Source: Atopsyche davidsoni (lineage: Eukaryota > Arthropoda > Insecta > Trichoptera > Hydrobiosidae). Taken from it: a stretch of 64,000 nucleotides of DNA. The DNA lies in assembly GCA_022113835.1 (NCBI GenBank), contig JAILWY010000001.1:3286001-3350000 (forward strand), written 5' to 3'. The notes beneath the pieces were generated by a model. That model was not told the origin of the DNA. It did not search any database and saw only the letters and a program-made list of their open reading frames with translations. Below, piece by piece: positions 1-10,796 of this stretch; the stretch's first letter is position 1, and every line of letters starts with the position of its first letter. The position numbers were made by a program, and so were the translations under genes.

Positions 1-620
1 ACGGGTTCTTACTTATACGATTTTGTAATTATAAGCAAGTGATCCGATTTTGTGCTTGTGGGCCGATTTCTATAAACAGCACTCCGCTGAGCTATTATGA
101 TATTTTTATTTATTTTGGCGAATAAAATCACACTCAGGTCTGTAGGGAATATAACATGAACACCAAATTTTTTAAAGCTTAATAATTCATGGATTCATAG
201 TTGTACAATTTTGTAATTACAAGCAAGTAATTAGATTTGATTCTTGCGGGGCAAATTTCCATGAGTAGCCTTTCTTTATCCATTAGATACCTTTTGTTTA
301 GTTCTGATATTTATACCGGAAATAAATAATATATTGTCTTTAGATATTTTTTTTCTCAAAGTTAAATACGGATTCATATTTTTTCGATTTTGTATTATAA
401 TTGTAGGCAAGTGATCCGATTTCGTTCTTCTGGGCCGATTTTCATGAGAAGCATTCCCTCATAAGGTCGTTGGGTGCCTAATGAAGCGAGAGCGCGGAGC
501 TATCCGTCTCGGCGATGTATAATCCATCTTGTCCTAACCTAACCCTTTGTTCAGCGCTGATATTTATATCGGCGAATAAAAACACACACTTGGTCTGTAA
601 GGAATAAGATATGGTTTCCT
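1..620. repeat. Three degenerate tandem units, about 180-190 bp apart
   Basis: Units begin near 3, 191 and 370, each opening with a GGATTCAT-like word, then a CGATTTTGTAATTA-like stretch, then AAGCAAGTGATCCGATTT. They close with GGCGAATAAAA and GTCTGTA.GGAATA (clear in units 1 and 3). Unit 3 carries about 80 extra bases (roughly 461-545) including CCTAACCTAACC. Identity is moderate, so the array is old. A related word, AATCGGATC..CACTTACTTGCC, occurs inverted at about 62253-62275. No transposon family recognised. Confidence 0.6.
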
Positions 621-900
621 TCTCAGTCGGATCGTATTGTATTGTTCCCGTATAATGCAGTTTTCTACGAATGGATTCCATATTTTTATGAAATGATATG
701 TTTTTTTCGAGCGCCGTTATTTTTATTGTATCGTATTTTAAGAGAATTTCTGCAAAATATTTTATTATAGGTCGATGAATAGTATTCCTAAGTACTACAT
801 GATTTAACAATACATGTGTCGAATCAAAAGATTTGGAGATTACAATATTTTTTACTAGTGAATGGCTCTGGTTTAAAACATAATATAACTGTATATTCAA
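478..900 (-). CDS. Unrecognised 140-codon open frame, doubtful gene
   Basis: A Met-initiated frame of 140 codons on the minus strand. It is longer than expected by chance at this base composition (rough estimate: fewer than one such frame per window), but I recognise no domain. No signal peptide or membrane segment is evident; the middle is lysine-rich and the C-terminal third has QTKCVFLFADINISAEQR. That C-terminal third lies in unit 3 of the tandem repeat. The matching stretch of unit 1 is broken by stops, which argues against selection on a protein. It could be an exon or a fragment of an unrecognised mobile element. No convincing promoter or polyadenylation signal was seen. Confidence 0.15.
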   Translation of the reverse strand: MNIQLYYVLNQSHSLVKNIVISKSFDSTHVLLNHVVLRNTIHRPIIKYFAEILLKYDTIKITALEKNISFHKNMESIRRKLHYTGTIQYDPTEKETISYSLQTKCVFLFADINISAEQRVRLGQDGLYIAETDSSALSLH

Positions 901-1427
901 AGTATTTCTAACTGTCTTTTTTTATCACTCCACTTTTTTGTATATTATTATTTAAAAATAATTTATTATTACATTTCAAATAAAGCATTTTCTCCCAACG
1001 AAGGCACAATCAAATTTTGATGTTTGACAACTGTTTAGTAAAATTTAGTGGATACAAAAAATACTCTCTCAAACCCAAATAAAAAATACATTTTATTTCC
1101 TAGATTCATATTTTTCTCAATAAATTATTATAGTATGAAGTAACATATTACCACGACATTCAAAGTACAATAAGTATTATGTCACATGCGATACGTCTGT
1201 CAGGAGAATGTCACGCACAAATTTCTCCAATTCCGGCCTACGAATTCATAAGAAATCACAGCAGGAACTTGTACGGTCACCGCGTCCGCTCACTGGACAG
1301 TGCTCTTCAAACTGTGTTACCCAACATTTTTTTTTTTACAAACAAACAATTTCGCACAACGCTTAGTGTGTATCATAATATCTTAACCGATATTATATTT
1401 TACGAGTATAATATGAACGATATATTA
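901..1427. other. AT-rich spacer
   Basis: Homopolymer-rich DNA with no recognised feature. The 86-codon frame at 1179-1439 has no recognisable domain and is within chance expectation. Confidence 0.5.
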
Positions 1428-1545
1428 ACCCGGTGGTAAGTCCATTGACTTCTGATCAATCTTATTAAAAGTGGAAAAAAAATAAGTGTATTTAATTTGA
1501 TACAAAACCTGATATAATTAATGATAAAATTATCAAATAATAAGT

Positions 1546-1620
1546 TAACCTGTTGGCTCAGTAGTTCGACTGTAGGCTCTTGATTGAGAGATTTCCGGTT
1601 CAATCCCCATCCTAGCAGGT
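1546..1620 (+). repeat. tRNA-derived SINE head or tRNA pseudogene
   Basis: ACCTGTT and AGCAGGT form a 7-bp acceptor-like stem. Between them are an A-box-like TTGGCTCAGTAGTTCG and a B-box GGTTCAATCC at tRNA spacing. The anticodon stem is weak and extra bases sit between the T-arm and the 3' acceptor strand, so it should not fold as a working tRNA. A second, partial tRNA-like piece (TTAACCCGGTGGTAAGTCC, about 1425-1460) lies just upstream and starts with the same TTAACC, suggesting a dimeric head. Downstream is only A/T-rich sequence. Confidence 0.55.
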
Positions 1621-1854
1621 GAATCTTAAACGCCTGTTTTTAATATTATCAAACGCTATTTGTATAAAAATCACATGTGTTAATAAAAAAATAAATAAAA
1701 AACTGTAATTTTCACTAACCAGAAACCATGTATACATTTTTATTCAAATTTTCCAAGTGCTACACAATTATCCTGTTTAAATAAAAAAAACCTTCACATC
1801 ACAGGTTTTATAAAACACACATAAAAAAAACATGCAATATCCAATATTAAAAGC

Positions 1855-2050
1855 CGCGATCAATGGCGGGTCCTTTTACGCGTGTCCGTTTTGTTTACAG
1901 CGGCCGGCGGTTTATTAACATGAAAGCCAGATGATATCAAATATGCCGCTGCCAGCAAATTAGGCACGGCCTGCCAACTCGCAAAGGAACTCACGCGCCT
2001 GTGTATTCGACCTTTGCAGCACAATGCGGGAACTTTAACTCCTATGAAGC
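1855..2050. promoter_or_regulatory. GC-rich patch, possible regulatory element
   Basis: An abrupt rise in G+C inside AT-rich DNA, with CAATGGCGGG, GCGGCCGGCGG and several GC-containing 6-8-mers but no open frame. A conserved non-coding element is the simplest guess; only cross-species alignment would tell. Confidence 0.25.
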
Positions 2051-3560
2051 CTTACACGTGTATTTTTAACACTCAATTATACATGTTACCGAATAATTGG
2101 CCTGGCAGACTTTGAGCCGTTTGAGAGGCCAACCGATTAAGTCGCATACTTGATTTTGACAAACACGTGTGAAATGTCCGAAAGATTCTGGCGATCTTAT
2201 ATATCCGTTTCCGAAATTGACGCCTGTCTGTGGTGGGTCAAGGACGAATTTCTGTTAGATACTGTGGTATATATTCAGTTGGTATTCCAAGGTTGCCCTA
2301 CATCATACATGAGACAAGCATCAGGGTACATCTCCAAAATGATGTCTGAACACAGCGGGCGTACAGACACTGCCCCTGAATGAACTTTTAATATGAACAT
2401 GACACACTAACACATAACAAAAACAACCTTTTAAATCCTCCGAAGATATCTCCTGTACCTGTATCGAAACCCAAATCTTTCGATACAGATTACTCAGTAG
2501 AATAAAAAGATCTGGAATATATTTAAGATGTATGATTTACAATACAAAAGCAGTGACAGTCGCACTCAAGTCTACGGAATCAGCTATTTAAACATTCTCA
2601 AATATTCATAAATTTATGAATGATAGATAATAAATGAAAATACGTTTTTTTTAACATTATAACTGCGATTGGTATCGACTGCTACACATCCTAATAAAAC
2701 TATTTAAAAAATCTAAAAAAATGTAGTATGGGCAGCAGAGCTTTTTGAGCATTGAAATAAACGCTGCTTAGTATTCAAGTACATAAATAACATGCAAGCC
2801 ATAACCTGTTTTTAACATGTGTAAAAACAGCCTAGCAACAGTTATCGGTTCACGTGATTCGATACTGCGCGAGCAGTCCGCCCCAGCGGTATCGCCGGCG
2901 ACACGATAGGGCGTTATTGATTCGATAAGGCTTTCAATTGAATGTGACAAACACACTGTTCTCATGAAACTACAAATTGTGATTGAATGCTTTTTTATAA
3001 GGCAGCTTAAAAGTAGCAGTTGATCGTTGTAACTGCTATTGTAACACGATAATCAAATATACCTATTTACAAATATTCTTGTAATATTTTGCTGTCGCTG
3101 TTTTATCAGTATGCAAAAAAACATTTCACCCTTAAAAAAATGTGTATAGTGAACAAGTACTGAATCATAGATTAAGTTGTCGTATTAATGATAATAAAAT
3201 AATATTTTTTTATTTGCAATGATTTTACAGTTAAAAAATATTCGGGGTGCTTATGGTGGTGCTTAGGGTGAATATTTATGCAGTGCCGCTTCGTGTCACG
3301 ATTGTGTAAATATGTTGCAATATATCATAGTAAAATAAAATAAATTACAACATTAGAAAATATTATACAAAAATTGTTTCGACCGCAGCCACGCAGGTTA
3401 CGTCAACCGCCAATCAGTTCGTCAAAACAAAGCAAAAATATGACGAAACATCAGTAAGTACACTAAAAAACGGCAAAACGGCAAACAGAAAGTCTTACCT
3501 ATAACATTAGCATATTTTTATCACGGGGTTTGAATCCACGTACACTTATTTTATTTCGTC
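2051..3560. other. Spacer with one short GC patch
   Basis: Contains an unassigned 77-codon frame (2150-2383, plus) with no recognised domain. A small CpG-rich patch lies at 2855-2935. TTTGAATCC near 3530 resembles a B-box, but no A-box or stem accompanies it. Confidence 0.4.
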
Positions 3561-3564
3561 ACAT

Positions 3565-3965
3565 GATTAAACAAGAACAAACGTAGGAATAACCCCATAT
3601 GACGCACAGTAGTTTGCTGTAGCGTAAATAAAATACTTTGCGGCTAATGACGAGCGTTTTAAAGTAAAATCTGAAACCGGACCCAAGTATTTAAATTTTG
3701 TTACATTGTAGAATTCATCACACATCGTTGATTGTATTTTATGATAACAAACGTGAACCAAGCCCTAAACGATGCGCCGTTTTGCAACACTGATTGGTAT
3801 TTCTATGTACATATTTTTTAAAAAATAATCATATATCATGTAAGGTAATAAATAATAACAATCGCGAGCCAAGCCCTGAGTGACGCATCGTCATGTATAT
3901 TTAGCGAATCGGAAACGTTTTGCGAGTAGTGAGGAGCATTTCTAAGTAAAATCTGATACAGCTAC
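3565..3965. repeat. Degenerate duplicated segment
   Basis: The stretch at about 3570-3675 and that at 3845-3955 share a succession of words (GACGCA, GCG(A/T)A..., GAG(C/G)(A/G)TTT, AAGTAAAATCTGA). A shorter third match with CCAAGCCCT and GATGCG lies at 3745-3780. A further similar word group (CCCAAGCCCTTGCGTGAG) is at about 7459-7480. This looks like an old dispersed/tandem repeat of unknown class. Confidence 0.4.
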
Positions 3966-4182
3966 AATTGTACCTGCTTCTTAAAATCAAAAGCGACAAT
4001 CTTCAACAGCAACTGTTGTGGGGTTTTTTTAATACAAGAAAACCAATCATCCGAATTTTCTGTTTTTTTTTTAGCTAGAAATTTTATATTCGATAAAGAA
4101 GGCTCGATTTTTGACGAAAGTATAATATCAACATTTATAAGAATTGGCCTGCACATCAAATAAGTTTGTCTTCGTTTTTCAG

Positions 4183-4444
4183 CTGGAGAAAATTTTCATT
4201 GTAAACAGAATTGAATTTTTCTTTTTATTTTTTGATGAAAACTGTCGAAAAGCAAGCGTGTTAATAATTGAATTACATGATGTTAAAAAAACATTTTCGC
4301 TTGGCTTGCTTGATGACCATGGCGTTCCAGTTTCTAAACAGATCGAAGGAAAAAATTATTCAGTTTATAATTCTGCAAATTTTCAGTGCAAGTAATCCAA
4401 CAACTCTGGTGTAAGTTTCTTGTTATTTTACTGTACACAATAAA
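4183..4444 (+). CDS. Weak candidate 3'-terminal exon
   Basis: A pyrimidine-rich acceptor (CTTCGTTTTTCAG) ends at 4182. The frame starting at 4183 stays open for 70 codons to a TAA at 4393-4395, and an AATAAA follows at 4439-4444. The C-terminal part has mixed composition (GLLDDHGVPVSKQIEGKNYS), unlike the poly-F/K peptides of random AT-rich frames. No family recognised. Frames of this length are expected by chance a number of times in this window, so it stands only on the coincidence of acceptor, stop and polyadenylation word. It could equally be noise or an old pseudogene exon. Confidence 0.15.
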
Positions 4445-7114
4445 AAAAATTATGCAGATGTTTCAATCTGAATAAAATCCTAAATGCCTCCTTATGCTTT
4501 ATACTGTTAATTTTCCTCACTCTGTCCTTGCTGTATATATTTTTTACAAAGTCGTTATAAAATTATCTAAACGTAGATGTCTCGTACTTTTGATCATAAG
4601 CTTGTTTTTTTCTGATCCTTTGACCCAGCACTATTTGTCATATGTTAACATGAATTATTTATAATGAAACGTAATTCTTCCTTGCATGTCAATCAAAGGC
4701 AATTTGTTTGTATTACAATTTGACGGAGATGACTGTCACGATTCTATTATTGCAACGATGTCGATTATATGCAAATCGATATATGTCATCAATATGACGC
4801 ATATCCATTTAAGACCAATTCAACTCACAATAAAACCAATATTACCAAATTACTTAAGAAAAGTTTCATCCAGTTTTTCGTATGATTATCACATGACTTA
4901 TCATCTAATTCAATGAAATAAAAATAATAGAATTAACCAGTATGATGACTTAAGACTCCAAAAATAAATATTATACCATGAAAGAATTTTTGTCATTGAA
5001 TGAATGATATTTTTCAGGATTTTCCATTGTATTTACTTCCGATGGAAGTTCGGCTCTAAGTTGGTGAAAAACGAGTTTCACGACCATTACTACTGTCAGT
5101 ATGGCCGCTCGAAATGGCCCACTAAATCTCCGTATATTAATATTATCTTAACGCTCCGTGAAAGCCTTCTTCAGGAAAATCAAGAACCTTAACTTGAAGG
5201 TCAGACCATTAACTAAGCGACCTCATTTCATCTCCTCATAATAGTAAATTGATTTTACTATCTTTTGTAAGTACCCAGACTAGTTCGTAAAAAGGTTGTA
5301 AAGATTATTTTAAAAACAGGTTGTTGTCTTATAAGTCTAATATTAAAATAATATTATACGTAAGCCTGCAATTTTTTTTTGTATGATCTACGTACATATT
5401 TACTGAATTTTCACTAAAATGCATCTTAAATAGCACGTTTTAGTTATTCGATAAACTATTAAAACGAATATAAATATTTAATTTTTTTACAGGATACAAA
5501 AAGAGTTGAAACTAATACCTTCTAATTATTTTGTGAACTTATGAGGAAAAAAACAATTTTTAAAATTGAGTTAAACAGGCATAATATAGTTACTATTAAA
5601 TTTCTCGCTCGGTTGCAGAATTATCGTAGTTGAATTAGATACAACACCAGTGTATACAATTTGAGACATAGATCGCTATTTTTTATTTTAAGATTAATGC
5701 TTGAATCGAAAACCTAAAAGAATCCTGTTTACACAATATACCTGTTTGACTAAAAATGCGGATATATTTAATCATAATGATAGTTGATAAATAGATAATG
5801 TTTAAGTGAAAAACAACATATGAATTTAGTTGAAAAATAAATATAAACATGTATTTTTTTTATTCTGTATTTTTGTATATATCAAATACTGATTTTCTGC
5901 GTCTCACTTCTTAAGTAGCTACTGGGAATTCGGTTAAGACGACTGTGAGACTATAGCAGAAAAATAAACTTTACACAATACGAGACTTAAATGGAAACAA
6001 AACCCTTTTCCCTCTTTTATAGAATCGAGTAAACACTCTAACTAACAACACCATCTTTAAATACAAATGCCACCATGCTTTCAACACTTACCATTGTTTG
6101 AGAAACTATAAAAAATTGTGTTTATTTTCTGTCATTCCGAACTTATTAAACCCAAAATAAAATTATATTAAGACATCATCTTCAGCGCTTATATATTTCA
6201 TAGATACTGAGAAATTATTATAAAATAAATAACAACAAAAATACTTAACACCTATTTATGTTTTTTCAATTGTACAATGCAATACATAGAATCAGTTTTT
6301 TTTCAAATATTTTTTTTTCTTATGGATATTTGTTATAATGTATTTTTAGAACATCGTAGCGTGCTTGTAATGAAATTTTTTTTTTTAGAATTTACATTAG
6401 TAGATAAAAGCTATGGCTTAAATTTAAGGAGACCAATTGACATTGTAAAAGTTTAAAAATAATATGTTTTCGTGAGTAACTAGGGGTGTTCGTGTTTTTC
6501 ACGGTTTGGAAATGGACGGCAAATCACGGTCACGATTCTTTGCTGTTCGGCTTCAGACAGGTAATACCTTCAGGTCTAGACAAATTTTAAATGAGGCGAT
6601 TCGTGGAGCATTACTGTACTTTGAAGCTTTGCCTGTCGTGCCATTCTTCGTGTCACGCTCAATTAGTTGCCGGGTGTATCTTACCTGGATTATGTGATAA
6701 GGAAATTGCTGTTATTCAAGCCATTTTGTATTACCTACCGCGTATTATGATACCTGCGGTGATTGCGGTGATTGTGGAAAGGTCTTCAAATTATTTAAAT
6801 CGCACATTTATAAAAACGTAAATTTGCTTTTACTTTAAGCACGCTTCATAACGTATACTTTGTTACCAATAAAAATATTGTACAATACTACTCTTTCTCT
6901 TTCTTGTAACATTTACACAAAAAATATATACTACATATTTAATAATTTATACTTTTTTAAATTAAATGCACGTAGCACATAAAACATTTTTGTACTTTAA
7001 TATAGTTTAAAATTACACGGATATTCATTAAACAATATTTTTATTAATTCCTAAACAATACATAATTCAATCAAATCAAAATTTAAAGAGTAATTTACTA
7101 TTCTGTTAATTCAG
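4445..7114. other. AT-rich spacer
   Basis: Short unassigned frames at 4686-4916 and 5004-5192 (plus). A small imperfect hairpin at about 5891-5964 has TTTTCTGC.GTCTCAC on one side and GTGAGAC.GCAGAAAA on the other. At 6482 GGGGTGTTCGTG resembles a hAT end, but no partner was found. The overlapping frames at 6506-6821 share no recognised domain. Confidence 0.4.
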
Positions 7115-7315
7115 GAACTAGATATTCAGACTGTTAGAAGCAGTTTGAGGAAATATAGATATTCACTGTGGTATTTATTCAGTACTAGCTTTACCAATTT
7201 TTTTATTCTACTTAAACCAGGAGGCAATCTTAAATATCCAAAAAAACTTTGTTCGGAAGCAAATGTTCCAGCAGACCATTTATGTTTATTCAATGATGAC
7301 TGGTTTTATCAACAG
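7115..7315 (+). CDS. Candidate internal exon, function unknown
   Basis: Bounded by TTCTGTTAATTCAG before 7115 and CAG|GTACAC after 7315. It is exactly 201 nt (67 codons), open in phase 0 from end to end. The peptide begins ELDIQTVRSSLRKYRYSLWY, then a hydrophobic LFSTSFTNFFILL stretch, then LKPGGNLKYPKKLCSEANV and ends NDDWFYQQ. Composition is balanced and includes Trp, Cys and Gly, unlike junk frames here. I do not recognise the family. Against it: one 67-codon frame is not statistically unusual here, and no neighbouring exon was identified. It may also be a transposon scrap. Confidence 0.2.
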
Positions 7316-8555
7316 GTACACTGCATACATATAAATTGCACCTTTTATATATATATTTACACTGCAACTTAACTATTCATATTTCCTTTTGTCTTTAAAT
7401 AATCGGTAGAAACATTAGTAGGCTGGCTGCTATTCTGAAATAAAAGTATTTAAAAGTTTAACCCAAGCCCTTGCGTGAGTCGCAACTCCGCGATAGGAAC
7501 AAAACTCGTCCGACTGCTTCAAAAATATTTAAAACAACATTATGGCATTTAATTTACGGTTAAATCAATAAACAACTTCTGACTTGTATTGCAAGCATTG
7601 CATAGCGTCGTTCATTTCTAAAACATAAGTGAATATTCGATATGATTCATTAACTTATTTTATTCAAACACGCACAGTTAATTGATTTTTGATATTAGTC
7701 ATATCCACGACTCAAATAAAAATTAGTCCATTGAAATTTTCAGTTAAAACTCCATAAGAATCTCTAATCTAGAATCTCTAAAAAAGTATGATTTTTTCAT
7801 ACAAAAGAAGCAAAAAGCGAACGGTTCAAAACAGTTAGAGGCAAACAATAAAAATCATTTACTAAAACCTTAACTCTTAAAATCTTAAACCAAATATATA
7901 TTATTGGTTCGAATATAAATACGACGACCACTCAAAAAAAATTAAACTCAACAATGACCGTAGTAGCTCTTTTGGATTTAACGTACTCACTACAATTAGA
8001 ATCTATTGGTTGCATTATTGATTGGCTATAGATCATTCATGTAGAATTGATAACTCATAAGCGCAGTGGTATTAAAAACAAATTTATCTACGCTGGTAGT
8101 TAATCAATAAATCGTAGAGGTCAAAATTGAAATGTCTTTTCTAGCCACAGTTCAATTGTATTATTCGACTCAATCGATATATTATCCTTACACATATATT
8201 TTTTATTACAACATATACATCAAGCATTTATTATGATTTCTAGTAAAATATAATTAAAAAACTTGATGAATCAAATAAATATCATCTCAAAAATCAGTTC
8301 TGGGAGATATCTCATGTCGTCAGGGGGTGCGAAGATCGAATCTAGCTGAATAACCATTCGTCTTGCGTGATTTGTAGGACTGAAATAAAGGAAAATATAT
8401 AGGCAATCACTTTTTCTACTAGGTCAAATGTCGGGTGATAATTCAGCCCATATTAATCATAAAAGGCAGCCGCATATACCAGCTCGCTGTATTTCCTCCA
8501 AGCAAACAAAAAAAATCTACAAGGGTCGAAAAAAATAAGAGTTCAGCATTAAAAG
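7316..8555. other. AT-rich spacer
   Basis: No recognised gene. About 7459-7510 holds a word group related to the 3.6-3.9 kb repeat. Confidence 0.45.
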
Positions 8556-8559
8556 TCTC

Positions 8560-8880
8560 CGCTGCGGGCCGCTTTAAAATATGAACTCTCCTCTCGATGG
8601 AAAACAATAGATTACGCGAACATCTGAATGTCGCGTACGGGGATGAATATATACGGCGAGATTATGCAAATGGCGGGCGAGGCGACGGCAAATGGCGTCG
8701 CCGGCCGAGACTCCGGGAAGGATGCGTTTTGTCGCATCTCCCGCTAAGACGCGACTTCCGGTGCGAGGCGAGGCTGGAAATTGTTTATGACGCCGGGCCG
8801 GATATGGGACGTCGTTTATGCAAAACAAAATGGCGCTCCAAAGATAATGGCGGGCGATAGAGCTGTACGCTCCGTGTTAT
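8560..8880. promoter_or_regulatory. GC-rich patch with clustered ATGGC motifs
   Basis: Four (A)ATGGCG words lie at about 8669, 8689, 8828 and 8846, all on the plus strand, with one ETS-type ACTTCCGG at 8754-8761. ATGGC/GCCAT is the core of Pho/YY1 sites, and clusters of it are a known component of Polycomb response elements in flies. Two open frames (8597-8860 plus, 8574-8828 minus) overlap each other here; they arise because GC-rich DNA has few stops and neither shows a domain. Identity as a regulatory element is inference. Confidence 0.3.
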
Positions 8881-9555
8881 TGTGTTATTGCGCCCGTTGC
8901 AATAAAATAATTTGTAGAATAAGCTTGAATCGTTCGTGTTCTGTGTGATTTTTTTATGGAATATCTTAGAGGGAGCTTTATGGCTCTATTGCCTGCTTAT
9001 CCGCTGTAAAATTTGCCTGTTTTTATTGCGATATTGAGTAATTTGCATTCGTAAGTTGCAGGAGGAAAATTTTTATTACAAATTTATGCGAACGGAGCGC
9101 ACTCGATAAGTGACACTCGTCTTGCAAACAGTGGAATAAAAGTATTCCAATGGTAAAAATTACCATACACGTGACTACAAGAACTTCAATACTCGAGAAC
9201 CCTGAATATCATACAACAAGCCAACATTATGTCATTCAATGATGTCACCTCATTTAAAAAGCCTTCTCGTGTTAATTGAGAGATTCCGGTGCTTTAAATG
9301 AGTAGAGTACATTCCTTGTATTTGGAGTACAGTGTTCTATCATTAAAAACATTGAACAGTAATCAAATTAAATTCATTGAGAAAAAAAGTACAGGATATC
9401 GTGTGCAGTTTCTGATTGAAATGATTAAAGTTAAAATGCTTGTATCGGGCTCGGACTCACCCCGGGTTATCGCAAATGTAAGGCGTATTGAAATTACTCA
9501 CAACGCGGGCTGCTTTTGTGCTGATTCGAAAGCAAAAATAAGTTGCTGTCGGGGC
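8881..9555. other. Spacer, nothing recognised
   Basis: Unassigned 96-codon frame at 9298-9588 (plus) has no recognised domain. Confidence 0.45.
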
Positions 9556-9559
9556 AGCA

Positions 9560-9800
9560 ATCTTGGTACGGTTTCCATTAACGCCTGAGCTGCAGCAGGG
9601 CCGGCTCTTCCGGGGGGCGCTCTATAAATCCCCGGCGATGTATGGCCTGCCCCGCTCCTGGACTGCGGGCAAGCGCTCCTTGCAGCTTGTAATTATTCCG
9701 GCCCCCTGTGACTTGTCTCCCGGCAAGTTCGCGGATTTGCCTGGCGTTCGTTGGAATGGGACAGTTGCCTCGTTGCAACTTCCGTCGCTATGCGGATGAC
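9560..9800. promoter_or_regulatory. GC-rich patch, possible regulatory element
   Basis: Sharp-edged GC-rich block with CCGGGGGGCG-type and CCCCGGCGATG words. Frames on both strands overlap, which indicates composition rather than coding. No core promoter could be assigned. Confidence 0.22.
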
Positions 9801-10114
9801 CATCGCGCCTTCCAAAGTCACTGTTATAATATAATTCGAATATTGAAAATTGATTAAAGAAACTCGAACAAGCTTACATGGCCGATGCATTACCAATTAT
9901 ACCAACGAATCACTTGTACTAAGCAAAAAAAATTAACAATCATATCCTATACGTGAAACACCTTACGTATTATGCCAATTAAATAATGTGTGACTTGCAA
10001 TACTAGACTTTTAACCTAAAGTACTGAGTGAAGCATTTAAATCCGATCTGGATATTATTATTTTTTAAATCTATTTAATTAAGCCAATACACGCACTTAA
10101 ATATATAATTTATG

Positions 10115-10381
10115 TTTTGTGAAGACCGTCTCACAGGAAGTACGATTTTGCCTATACAGATTGATAATGATTAAGTACAAGTGATTAGTTTGTATAATTG
10201 GTAATGCACCAGCCATGTAAGTTTGGGGATGTGGGTTCAAATCCCACACAAATCAAAATGATATTTTTCTAAGAGTTTCTTTTATCAATTTTCAATATTT
10301 GAATAAATGTACTTAATCATTATCAATCAATAAAACCTGTATTGGCAAAATCGTACTTTCTGTGAGACGGTCTTCACAAAA
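10115..10381 (+). mobile_element. Foldback element enclosing a tRNA-Thr-like core
   Basis: Left arm starts TTTTGTGAAGACCGTCTCAC at 10115 and continues through TACGATTTTGCCTATACAG. The right arm ending at 10381 is its reverse complement with only a few mismatches. Inside, GATAATGATTAAGTACA (about 10164) pairs with TGTACTTAATCATTATC (about 10308), so the arms are about 65 bp in total. The loop holds the tRNA-like 10181-10256. The left arm recurs at 43726. The arms imply a MITE-like transposon; the core implies SINE-like Pol III origin. Target-site duplication was not resolved. Confidence 0.75.
10181..10256 (+). pseudogene. tRNA-Thr(UGU)-like sequence
   Basis: 76 nt with the tRNA order of parts: GTGATT at the 5' end against a 3' AATCA, an A-box-like TGTATAATTGGTAATG, a loop CATGTAA (anticodon position TGT, but A rather than T at position 33) and a perfect T-arm GTGGG-TTCAAAT-CCCAC. 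The word CATGTAAG.....GGG resembles tRNA-Thr(UGU). The anticodon stem has mismatches in this copy. Being repeated in four other places, it is a mobile tRNA-derived module, not a cellular tRNA gene. Confidence 0.65.
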
Positions 10382-10499
10382 AATCAATAATAATATTTTA
10401 ATAAAAAAATATACATGTACAAATTAACATGTTGTTACACGTAAATTTATTAAAATAGATTTATTACTGTATATGAATATTGTATTAATGAAATAGTCT

Positions 10500-10747
10500 T
10501 GCACAGAATGCGCAAAGAAAGAGAACTCTTGGCGTAGGTAAAGAAGCGAAAGATCTCCTCTTTTTAGCCACATTTTTCGTTACAATAAGTATGGCATCTT
10601 CCAGCTGATTTTCCAAGGAAAAATCAAAAGAAAAAGAGGCATTCGGAATTTGCGTCAGTGGTTATAGATCGGAAGTGCAGCCCGATTGGTGAGACTGGCC
10701 CAGGATAGGGATATGTTCGAGGAAATGGTCACCAACCTCCTATGAAG
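10500..10747 (+). pseudogene. 3' end of a non-LTR retrotransposon ORF (C-terminus of RT protein)
   Basis: Conceptual translation from about 10570 reads YNKYGIFQLIFQGKI, then RNLRQWL, an in-frame TAG, then ARLVRLAQDRDMFEEMVTNL and a stop (TGA 10743-10745). Upstream, KERELLA and KKRKISSF are recognisable in the same or a shifted frame. This ordered set (K-x-R-K, NKY-LLQLI-x-GKI, RNLR-W, AQDR, M-V-x-NLL) is the C-terminal tail seen in many insect endonuclease-reverse transcriptase LINEs; I cannot place the clade. It is 5' truncated, as is usual for LINE copies, and broken by a stop and frameshift. It is the longest of eight tails of this family in the window. Confidence 0.75.
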
Positions 10748-10796
10748 AGAGTTCTTACTACAACAACTTTGTTTTACTACAACAATGTCTCTAATG

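Noticed and set aside
4686..5192. Two plus-strand frames as exons of a gene with 4183-4395
   Set aside because: Lengths fit chance and no consistent splice phases join them; 4183-4395 already ends in a stop.
8574..8860. Opposing 84- and 87-codon frames
   Set aside because: Composition effect of the GC-rich patch.
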